The notes beneath the pieces are model-generated. The model made no database searches. It was not told the origin of the DNA and was given only the letters and a program-made list of their open reading frames with translations. This document shows, piece by piece, positions 31,697-38,186 of a DNA stretch of 38,186 nucleotides. Positions within the stretch are counted from its first letter, which is position 1. The number at the start of each line of letters is the position of its first letter. Both the position numbers and the translations under genes were made by a program. The DNA lies in assembly GCA_937928215.1 (NCBI GenBank), contig CALFWL010000100.1, positions 1 to 38,186 on the forward strand. Direction: 5' to 3'. This DNA is from an uncultured Pirellulaceae bacterium. Lineage in GTDB: Bacteria > Planctomycetota > Planctomycetia > Pirellulales > Pirellulaceae.

Positions 31697-32374
31697 CTAA
31701 GCAGCAGCTCGGGGCCGTTCGCCGACTTCAAAACGATAATCAAACCGATGGATGTCTTCCGCGTATTTGCACGCGATCAGGTCCATCGTCCGACCAGAAT
31801 AGAATCTGCGGTAGTCCTGTTTGATGCGAGACGAATTCAGCTTTGGTAGCTTTGGCGATACTCCAATCTGCCGACAAACCTTTGCAAAATCCTCCGCCAA
31901 GCTCTCGAACTTGCCAACATAATCCACCAGCTGTCGTCCGCGATCGTCGCACAAAAAAGCTGCTTGGCATCTGTCATCCCGCCCCTTGACTCGACGTTCG
32001 CAAAGCCACTGAATGTAGCGGTCAAAACTGCCCAAGCGGACGAACAGGTTATGCTGCCGATGATTTTTGTTCCGCAGCACGTGATGGTAGATGGAAACCT
32101 GCCAGTCCCAAGGATTCCTGACGAATGAGAACGAGAAGAAATCGTCGTAGATTTCAGGTCCCAGTTGTTCTCTCGCTGCACGGGCCGTTTTGTGCTCGAC
32201 CGACAAGCCCGCGTCCCAAGCCATCGGAAATGGCGCGTCAAATCGTTTCAACAGCCGAGCAGTTCTCTGTTTGTGACGAGACACATTGTACGGAGCCAGA
32301 GCCTTGGCGATGCTGGTGCCCGCCGTCTTGTAGATGTGAATGAAGACAAACTTGTGAGTATGAGAAACCAGCAT
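31697..32374 (-). CDS. Sulfotransferase-family protein (carbohydrate-type)
   Basis: 225 residues from ATG at 32374. The 5'-phosphosulfate-binding motif is FVFIHIYKTAGTSI (about 9-22) and the 3'-phosphate motif is SFVRNPWDWQVSIY (about 82-95), followed by YVGKFESLAEDF. This plan is that of the HNK-1-like/Sulfotransferase_2 group, which moves sulfate from PAPS onto sugars or glycolipids. Length is on the short side for the family. The bacteria suggested by this window are known for sulfated polysaccharide metabolism, but the acceptor here is unknown. It lies 176 bp from the cysteine desulfurase stop on the same strand. Confidence 0.88.
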   Translation of the reverse strand: MLVSHTHKFVFIHIYKTAGTSIAKALAPYNVSRHKQRTARLLKRFDAPFPMAWDAGLSVEHKTARAAREQLGPEIYDDFFSFSFVRNPWDWQVSIYHHVLRNKNHRQHNLFVRLGSFDRYIQWLCERRVKGRDDRCQAAFLCDDRGRQLVDYVGKFESLAEDFAKVCRQIGVSPKLPKLNSSRIKQDYRRFYSGRTMDLIACKYAEDIHRFDYRFEVGERPRAAA

Positions 32375-32550
32375 TGGTAATTATCAGTTGCGCCCTGACG
32401 AGTTGAAAATGGGCATTGCGGAATGCCGTTGAAAAATTAAACCAGAAACGCAGAATTGCGTCAAAATCAGCTCGCAATCGAGTGCCAGCATTTTGGGGCG
32501 GCAAAAATGCTGACCAGCGAATTCGCCGTTTTCAGCCGTTTTCAGCCGTC

Positions 32551-33705
32551 TCAGCCCACCATACTCTCCCACGCACCGATCAGCACGCTGGACGCTCGCT
32601 CGATCTCTTCGGTCGACGTATACCAGCCGACGCTCAGCCGGACCTTGCCCGCCATTTGCCCCGGCGAAGCGCCCATGGCAGCGAGCGTCGCCGAACCGGA
32701 AACGCCGTCGCTGTGGCACGCCGACGAAGTGGAGCAACAGATTTCAGGGATTCTTGCCAGAAGTTCATGGCCACTGACGTGAGGAAATGAAACGCTTAAC
32801 GTGTTGGGAAGTCGAGCGGCGTTGGCTCCGTTGACATGCAAACCCGGAATCGACTCGATCAGCCGCTCCTGCAACCAGTCCCGCAGCTCTGACATTTTCA
32901 GGTGGGAGTCATCGAGCGATTTGCCAACCAGGTTGGCGGCTTGGGCTATTCCGACGATGTACGGTGTGTTCTCCGTTCCCGCGCGTAAACCTTGCTCGTG
33001 CCCTGCCCCGTGCAGCAGTGGTTCCAGTTCCACGCCTTCGCGAACAAACAACGCCCCCACCCCTTTGGGGCCGTAAAACTTGTGGCCGGCAATCGTCAGT
33101 AGGTCGACGTCCAGATCATCCACCGTTGTCGGAATTTTGCCAGCGCTTTGCGAGGCATCGGTGTGGACCAGAACTCCTTCGCGATGGCAGCGTTCCGCAA
33201 TTTGTCGGATGGGTTGAACGGTCCCAATTTCGTTGTTGGCGTGCATGATGCTGACCAGACGCGTATTCGGCTGCAACGCGGCTTCGACATCAAATGGTGA
33301 AACCGTTCCGTGTTCGTCGCAACCGACGACGGTGACTTCACAACCAAGTTGCTCCAGAAGTTTCGCCGGTTGGCTGACCGCCGGATGTTCGATGGCCGAG
33401 ATCACCAGATGCGGCGGTCGAGACTTTCGCGAAACGTTTCCCAGCAAACCACGCAACATAATTCCCTTGAGCGCGAAATTGTTGCTCTCGGTTCCTCCGC
33501 TGGTGAAAACAATTTCCTCCCGGTCACAGCCAAGCAACGAGGCAACCTTCGCCCGCGAATCTTCGATCGCTTCAGCGGCTGCTCGGCCCAGCGAGTGGTT
33601 GCTGGAAGGGTTCCCGTAGTGCCCAGAAAGAAACGGCTGCATCGCTTCCACCACACTGGGAGCAACGGGTGTGGTCGCGTTGTAGTCCAAGTAAATTTGT
33701 TGCAC
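32551..33705 (-). CDS. Cysteine desulfurase (NifS/IscS type)
   Basis: 384 residues from GTG at 33705; Shine-Dalgarno weak (TTGGAAAA). The enzyme is PLP-dependent and removes sulfur from cysteine to supply iron-sulfur clusters or thiolated tRNA. The N-terminus IYLDYNATTPVAP, FTSGGTESNN near 67-76, HANNEIGTVQP near 155, the PLP-lysine in IAGHKFYGPKG (Lys about 209) and the active-site Cys in SSACHSDG (about 330) are all seen. The spacing of the Cys loop matches the NifS/IscS group and not SufS. No IscU or other cluster-assembly gene is beside it. It lies 120 bp after uvrA. Confidence 0.95.
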   Translation of the reverse strand: MQQIYLDYNATTPVAPSVVEAMQPFLSGHYGNPSSNHSLGRAAAEAIEDSRAKVASLLGCDREEIVFTSGGTESNNFALKGIMLRGLLGNVSRKSRPPHLVISAIEHPAVSQPAKLLEQLGCEVTVVGCDEHGTVSPFDVEAALQPNTRLVSIMHANNEIGTVQPIRQIAERCHREGVLVHTDASQSAGKIPTTVDDLDVDLLTIAGHKFYGPKGVGALFVREGVELEPLLHGAGHEQGLRAGTENTPYIVGIAQAANLVGKSLDDSHLKMSELRDWLQERLIESIPGLHVNGANAARLPNTLSVSFPHVSGHELLARIPEICCSTSSACHSDGVSGSATLAAMGASPGQMAGKVRLSVGWYTSTEEIERASSVLIGAWESMVG

Positions 33706-33825
33706 GGTTTGTTTTCCAAATTGATTGCGGCTGGCAGGCTGAGAGTTTATCGCGTTGGGTTGATTGAAAACAGACGAAAGTCAATCGATCCGGTCGAGCC
33801 CCAATTCGCTCCATTTCTTGCCGCC

Positions 33826-35601
33826 CTATCCGAGCCAATCGCCAAGGTATCGCCCGGTCAATGAGTGTTCGGTCGATGCGATTTGTTCAGGCGTCCCTTC
33901 CGCCACGACCTCTCCGCCACCCAACCCACCTTGAGGGCCTAGATCAATCACCCAATCCGCACATTTGATGACATCTAGGTTGTGCTCGACGACAACCAGC
34001 GTGTCGCCCTGATCAACCAGCGTCTGCATGACCGACAACAGCTGATTGATATCTTCAAAATGCAGGCCCGACGTTGGCTCGTCCATGACAAACAATGTTT
34101 TGTGATCGCCCCCTTCCGGAAGAGTTGCTTTTTTTGCCAAATGAGCCGCCAGCTTGATGCGCTGCAATTCACCACCGGACAGCGTGTTCGAAGCCTGCCC
34201 GAGTTTCAGATAACCAAGCCCGACATCCGCCAATGCCGCGAGCCGTTTCTTCACTTGGGAAAAACCATCGAATCGCATTAGTGCCTCGGCAACGGACAGG
34301 TCCAGCGTCTGAGCGATCGACAGGTCGGCAAAGCGAACTTGCAAGACAGCCTGATCGTACCGGCTGCCTCCGCACAACTCGCACGGTGCGAAAACGTCGG
34401 GCAGAAAGCTCATCTCAATCCGTCGTGTGCCCTGCCCTTTGCATTCCGGGCACCAGCCGGCTTTGGTGTTGAAACTGAACCGCGATTTTCCAAAGCCCAG
34501 TTGTTTCGCCCGTTTCGTCGCCACAAAAAGTTTTCTCAGTTCGTCCAAAATGCCAACGTACGTCGCAGGGCAACCGCGATTCGACCGTCCGATCGGCTGT
34601 TGATCTACAACGATCATTTGCTCAAAGTGAGAACTGACTTGGACGCGTTCGCAAGCTGCAACCGAGTGAGTCAACAAGCCAAGCTCACGGCGGACTGCTG
34701 GAACAAGCGTGTCGTTGACCAGCGTACTCTTTCCACTGCCGCTGACACCCGTCACGCAAGTAAATACATCGGCGGGAATGTCGATGCCGATTCCCTTCAA
34801 GTTATTCCCCGTCGCCCCGGTGATTGAAACGGCACATCGATCGGACGTACGGCGTGACTTGGGAACCGCGATCCGTTTGACTCCTGTCAGGTAGGCCCCC
34901 GTTAGGCTCTCCAAGTTTTCGCAGATCTGATCGATCGTCCCAACAGCCACGACCTCTCCGCCCGCGGAACCAGCTCCCGGCCCCATATCGATCACATGGT
35001 CGGCGGACCGAATCATTGCTTCGTCATGCTCGACCACGATCAGCGAATTTCCAGACTGCTGCAATTCGCGAATGATTTTGATCAGGCGATCGTTATCACT
35101 TTGGTGCAATCCTATCGAGGGCTCGTCCAGCACGAAGCAAACGTTTGTTAGCCCCGAACCGATCGATGTCGCCAGTCGGACTCGTTGGTGCTCGCCCCCC
35201 GACAGCGTGTCGGCCGATCGGCCCAGTGTCAGATAGCTGATACCAACGTTCTGAAGATACCCTAACCGAGACACGACTTCATCGATTAAAACTGGCGCAA
35301 TCACTTGAGCATCGCCGCTGAACATCAGCGAACGGAAATATCGGATCGCTTCGCCAATCGGCAGATCAACAATCTGTCCCAAGTGTTTGTCGCCCAAGAA
35401 AACGGCTCGCGCCTGACGATTGAGCCGTGAGCCCTTGCACGTTGAGCAGGGAACTCGATCGATCATTTGCTCAAGCTGATCCAAGCGATCATCGTCCGAT
35501 GAAGTGGCGAACTCGCGTTCCAGCAACGCCAGCAAACCGGGGGCTGCTTTGTCCATCGAATACAAAAACGTACTCCATGCCTCGGCGGAAAACTCAGACA
35601 A
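33826..35601 (-). CDS. uvrA: UvrA, C-terminal part after an in-frame stop
   Basis: 591 codons following the TAA at 35629-35631, in the same frame as the first part. The first potential start is TTG at 35601, without a suitably placed ribosome site; GGAGG lies 16 nt away. The part contains CSTCKGSRLN near residue 52, the ABC signature TLSGGEHQRVRLA near 131, VCFVLDEPSIGLHQ near 155, a second Walker A (GVSGSGKST) near 289, CPECKGQG and CELCGG zinc motifs, a second signature TLSGGELQRIKLA near 475 and FVMDEPTSGLHF near 510. Without the first half it lacks Walker A of ATPase I and cannot be a complete UvrA. Confidence 0.9.
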   Translation of the reverse strand: MSEFSAEAWSTFLYSMDKAAPGLLALLEREFATSSDDDRLDQLEQMIDRVPCSTCKGSRLNRQARAVFLGDKHLGQIVDLPIGEAIRYFRSLMFSGDAQVIAPVLIDEVVSRLGYLQNVGISYLTLGRSADTLSGGEHQRVRLATSIGSGLTNVCFVLDEPSIGLHQSDNDRLIKIIRELQQSGNSLIVVEHDEAMIRSADHVIDMGPGAGSAGGEVVAVGTIDQICENLESLTGAYLTGVKRIAVPKSRRTSDRCAVSITGATGNNLKGIGIDIPADVFTCVTGVSGSGKSTLVNDTLVPAVRRELGLLTHSVAACERVQVSSHFEQMIVVDQQPIGRSNRGCPATYVGILDELRKLFVATKRAKQLGFGKSRFSFNTKAGWCPECKGQGTRRIEMSFLPDVFAPCELCGGSRYDQAVLQVRFADLSIAQTLDLSVAEALMRFDGFSQVKKRLAALADVGLGYLKLGQASNTLSGGELQRIKLAAHLAKKATLPEGGDHKTLFVMDEPTSGLHFEDINQLLSVMQTLVDQGDTLVVVEHNLDVIKCADWVIDLGPQGGLGGGEVVAEGTPEQIASTEHSLTGRYLGDWLG

Positions 35602-35631
35602 CGCCTGTTGAACCGAGCCTCCGATGGTTTA
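35602..35631 (-). other. In-frame TAA interrupting uvrA
   Basis: The minus-strand reading is ...NPVL, then TAA (35631-35629), then TIGGSVQQA and the C-terminal part, with no frame change. Both sides align with ordinary UvrA of about 950 residues. The stop could have arisen from CAA, GAA, AAA, TAC or TAT, or be a sequencing error. Confidence 0.9.
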
Positions 35632-36678
35632 CAGAACGGGATTGAGCAAGCCAATCTGCCTTTTGATAGCCGCTTTGCTCAAGCCGCCCCATGCGACAAT
35701 GGCCCCATCGGCGATTGACTTCGTTCGGTCACCAATGATCACGTCCGGATCGAACGCGATGGTTGATCCGACTCCGTCACAATCCTCACAGGCTCCGAAC
35801 GGACTGTTGAAGCTGAACGTTCGGGGCGAAATCTCGGCATAGTGGATGTCACATCCGGCGCAAGCGTAGCGAGTGCTGTAAATTTTTTCCTGCCACGAGT
35901 CGCTGTCTTTATCTTTCGGTTCCAGCGAGCAGACAACAACGGTACCGTCTGCCAAGCGAATTGCATTTTCAAGTGCCTCCAGCAGACGATCCTCCACGCC
36001 TTCACGAACGATGATGCGGTCCGCGACCGCTTCGATGTCGTGCTGCTTGCCTGCTTCCAATTCGGGAACGGAGTCGATGTCGCAGACTACACCATCGACT
36101 CGTAATCGCACCAGCCGCTCGCGGCGAATCAGACGCAGCGTCTCCTGATGTTGTCCCTTCTGGCCGCTAACCATCGGCGCGAGAATCATCAGCTTGGTTC
36201 GTTCGGGCAAACTGAGTAACGCGTCGCGAATCTGAGTCGCAGTTTGCTGTTGAATCGGTTGCCCGCATCCGTAGCAACGGATCTGCCCAACACGAGCCAT
36301 CAGCAACGTCAGGTAGTGATAGATTTCCGTGATAGTTCCAACAGTGCTGCGCCGATTTCTGCCGCGATAGTTCTGATCCACGCACAAGGTTGGTTGCAGC
36401 CCGTCCACCAGATCGACGTCGGCTCGTGGAAGCGAGCCGAGAAACTGGCGCGAGTGCAAAGAAAGCGTCTGCATAAACTGACGCTGGCCTTCGGCATAAA
36501 TTGTGTCGAAAGCCAGCGAGCTTTTCCCGCTTCCGCTTCGCCCCGTAATCACAACCAGTTGGTCTCGCGGAATGTCAAGGTTCACGTTCTTCAGATTGTG
36601 CGTCCGAGCACCCACGATTCTGATGGCATCTGTCGACGAGCGCACCGGTTCGACCGTGTCGGTTCCAGATTCAAACAT
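35629..36678 (-). CDS. uvrA: UvrA, N-terminal part ending at an in-frame stop
   Basis: 349 residues from ATG at 36678 to TAA at 35629-35631. UvrA is the damage-recognition subunit of the UvrABC nucleotide-excision-repair nuclease and acts on DNA as a dimer with two ATPase sites. Seen are RIVGARTHNLKNVNLDIPR near residue 19, Walker A GRSGSGKSS near 45, the zinc-binding CYGC near 134, CAGC and CEDCDG near 272 and 297, FSFNSPFGACEDCDG, and the UvrB-binding region with LRVDGVV. The usual GLSPAISIEQK is GLQPTLCVDQN, a divergent variant. It lies 56 bp after the YjbQ-like gene and probably belongs to the same transcript. Combined length with the second part is near 950, normal for UvrA. Confidence 0.92.
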   Translation of the reverse strand: MFESGTDTVEPVRSSTDAIRIVGARTHNLKNVNLDIPRDQLVVITGRSGSGKSSLAFDTIYAEGQRQFMQTLSLHSRQFLGSLPRADVDLVDGLQPTLCVDQNYRGRNRRSTVGTITEIYHYLTLLMARVGQIRCYGCGQPIQQQTATQIRDALLSLPERTKLMILAPMVSGQKGQHQETLRLIRRERLVRLRVDGVVCDIDSVPELEAGKQHDIEAVADRIIVREGVEDRLLEALENAIRLADGTVVVCSLEPKDKDSDSWQEKIYSTRYACAGCDIHYAEISPRTFSFNSPFGACEDCDGVGSTIAFDPDVIIGDRTKSIADGAIVAWGGLSKAAIKRQIGLLNPVL

Positions 36679-36734
36679 TCAGCTTTCATCCATTCAAACG
36701 AATCCCTAGCCACGCCAGATCAAGCCCGCGCCAA

Positions 36735-37163
36735 CTATTTTCGGGTGCCTGTCAACGTCAGAATCAGGCTTCGGTTTCCACCGCGGTTCCGATGTTCGCA
36801 CAGATAAATACCCTGCCACGTTCCCAGTGCCAGCCGCCCGTCGCGAACGGGAATCGTCAGACTTGCTCCAAAAAGTGATGCCTTCACATGAGCCGGCATG
36901 TCGTCGGGGCCCTCGCAAGTATGGATAAATGGCGAAGAATCGGGGCACAGTCGGTTGGCGGCGGTCTCCATGTCGACTCGAACATCCGGATCGGCGTTTT
37001 CGTTCAGCGTCAAACTGGCCGACGTGTGCTGGATGAACACCTGGAGCCAACCCATTCGAAAACTCGAAAGTTCGGGGAGCCCTTCCTCCACCATTCGCGT
37101 CACCAGGTGAAACCCTCGGTCGAATTCCGGAAGAACAAGCCGGTGTTGAATCCATTCGGTCAT
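36735..37163 (-). CDS. yjbQ: YjbQ/UPF0047-family protein
   Basis: 142 residues from ATG at 37163, with GGAG eight bases upstream. The family marks are FIQHTSASLTLNENADPDV near residue 43, EGPDDMPAHVKASL near 85 and LGTWQGIYLCEHRNRGGNR near 113. Several His and Asp residues form the putative active site. Members can supply weak thiamine-phosphate-synthase activity, but their main role is not settled. It is the first of a possible minus-strand unit with uvrA and the cysteine desulfurase. Confidence 0.93.
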   Translation of the reverse strand: MTEWIQHRLVLPEFDRGFHLVTRMVEEGLPELSSFRMGWLQVFIQHTSASLTLNENADPDVRVDMETAANRLCPDSSPFIHTCEGPDDMPAHVKASLFGASLTIPVRDGRLALGTWQGIYLCEHRNRGGNRSLILTLTGTRK

Positions 37164-37923
37164 TGGAGAAGCTCCGCTGGTGCCTTGTCACGTCTAAAAG
37201 TTCGGTTTTGCCGACTACTTGCCCAACCGCCGATCAGTCGATTGCTCTTGGCCAACATGGATCATTAACCGTCGCAAAGCACAAGTGAATCTGTCTGATC
37301 GCAAGAGAACGGGAGTGCACGTTGACTGATCGTAGCGACAGGGCGAGCCGACGGCGAGCCAGTTTGGGCAGCGTTTCGACGCGTTTCCGGGAACGCAATG
37401 TCGTTTCTGTTGAAAATTTACGACAAAGGCCCACATTTCCGATCATCTTCCGTCACTGTTCGGGATCCCGTATCCGTCAATCTTCGACAAGACCGCAGAG
37501 TCAACCGGAAGATCAGATTGTGACCTTTAATGTGACTCCGAGGTGGAACCAAAACACCTTAACGATTCAGAAGATCGTTCTGGTCCCTCTGCTTGACCGC
37601 GACAGAACAATTCAAGGGAACTTGTAAGGATGCCGTTTGCACTACGACTAAATTCTATGTTGGGAAATCGTAAATAATTTTCTTGACTTGGGTCTTGCGA
37701 CACTGATAATACATCCATCACCGACGAGCAAAGGATGTCGCTCGTTTTAAGACATGGACGTTGTTCGAATTTTGGATTGAGTCTACCCCGCAGCCGGTTT
37801 GAAGATTGCTTCACGAATTTCCCGTGATACTCAGCTGACTTCGTTGTCACGCGAGCTTAACGGCTGATCGCAAGGGCTTTCAGACTCTCCAACTTCCCAG
37901 TTTTCTGACGATAGGATTTTTCC
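37164..37923. other. Intergenic/leader region
   Basis: About 760 bp between divergent YjbQ and the small plus-strand gene. It holds a good sigma-70-type promoter at 37683-37712. Open frames of 60-107 codons are present on both strands but lack ribosome sites and protein-like composition. Confidence 0.5.
37683..37712 (+). promoter_or_regulatory. Sigma-70-type promoter
   Basis: TTGACT at 37683-37688 is followed by GATAAT at 37705-37710 (spacing 16) or TAATAC at 37707-37712 (spacing 18). It would give a leader of about 200 nt for the gene at 37924. Confidence 0.55.
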
Positions 37924-38157
37924 ATGTCGACGCGTAAAAAGATCAAGAACGTTTTCGAAGCCATTCTGGAGTACGGCCACGATGAAGATTTCGTGCCGAA
38001 CGAAGGAGAAGGTTTTATTGCAACCGATGCTCCTGCCGGTTCCGAAGAGAAGATTGAAGCTCTTCGCCAGCGAGTACTTTCGGGCGAGCCGCTTTGGCAC
38101 GGCGACGACCGCAAGGATTACTCGGGCCTGACCGGTGCTGTCCGTCCTCGCGAGTAA
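37924..38157 (+). CDS. Small hypothetical protein
   Basis: 77 residues from ATG at 37924, with AGGA about seven bases upstream. The sequence opens MSTRKKIKNVFEAILEYGHD and continues with an acidic middle (EDFVPNEGEGF), a short helix (EEKIEALRQRVLSGEPLWH) and an Arg/Asp tail. It is soluble, with no membrane helix, signal or zinc motif. No family recognised. The composition and ribosome site suggest a real gene. It is preceded by a good promoter and stands next to the window edge. Confidence 0.72.
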   Translation: MSTRKKIKNVFEAILEYGHDEDFVPNEGEGFIATDAPAGSEEKIEALRQRVLSGEPLWHGDDRKDYSGLTGAVRPRE

Positions 38158-38186
38158 ACGCGACCGACGCTCAGAATAATGACGAA

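Noticed and set aside
37322-37627. Plus-strand ORF of 101 codons
   Set aside because: Arg/Ser-rich random-looking composition and no ribosome site.

Overview
The window looks like a chromosomal segment from a planctomycete of the Rhodopirellula/Pirellulaceae type. Support comes from a YTV-repeat cell-surface protein, an ExeA-type ATPase with a very long acidic tail, many GTG and TTG starts, sparse Shine-Dalgarno sites, scattered short genes on both strands, and a family of CTTTCGCTCCGCGAAAG-type intergenic palindromes. I see no phage, integrase, transposase or CRISPR array. The window reads as housekeeping chromosome with some lineage-specific surface and pilin-like genes. Identification rests on reading motifs only; no database search was run.

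Layout. 1-3710 (minus): an ExeA/GspA-like AAA ATPase, cut by the left edge, and a Wzz-like inner-membrane protein. 4020-4719 (minus): a MaoC-type hotdog protein and tRNA-Pro(TGG). 4868-7418: the chromosome partition locus parA-parB with two parS sites beyond a small membrane gene. 7422-11565 (minus): a DUF1015 protein, ahcY with a clear terminator, and trpF. 11685-14662: an RmlD-like protein with altered catalytic residues, an M50 site-2-protease-like membrane peptidase, and a GlsB/YeaQ-type membrane protein flanked by REP-like palindromes. 15107-18562 (plus): an overlapping three-gene operon of flippase-like protein, PAP2 phosphatase and ABC1/UbiB-type kinase. 18606-20173: a small acidic coiled-coil protein, rpsU with its terminator, and a protein of tandem GspE-N-like modules. 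20533-23229 (plus): a sigma-54-type promoter followed by a HAMP-like membrane protein, TadE-like, TadG-like (vWA) and a second TadE-like pseudopilin, with no pilus ATPase or platform gene nearby. 23322-28307: glgC, an exported protein, two RNA methyltransferases in tandem (SpoU and RlmI-like), and a membrane LRR-like protein. 28494-31575: tRNA-Gln(TTG), the redox repressor rex, and the Cys-rich YTV protein with a strong terminator. 31697-37163 (minus): a sulfotransferase, a NifS/IscS-type cysteine desulfurase, a uvrA interrupted by an in-frame TAA, and a YjbQ-family protein. 37924-38157 (plus): a small hypothetical protein.

How the parts may work together. ParA, ParB and the two parS sites form a self-contained segregation module. 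AhcY recycles S-adenosylhomocysteine, the product of methyltransferases such as the two encoded at 26-27.6 kb. The flippase-like, PAP2 and UbiB-like genes overlap and probably act in membrane lipid or isoprenoid metabolism. The TadE/TadG/TadE group probably makes minor pseudopilins or a secreted vWA complex under sigma-54 control. The features most worth a second look are the in-frame stop in uvrA, the sigma-54/Tad mini-cluster, the RmlD-like protein lacking the SDR catalytic Thr and Lys, and the cluster of CACGTG cores upstream of parA.
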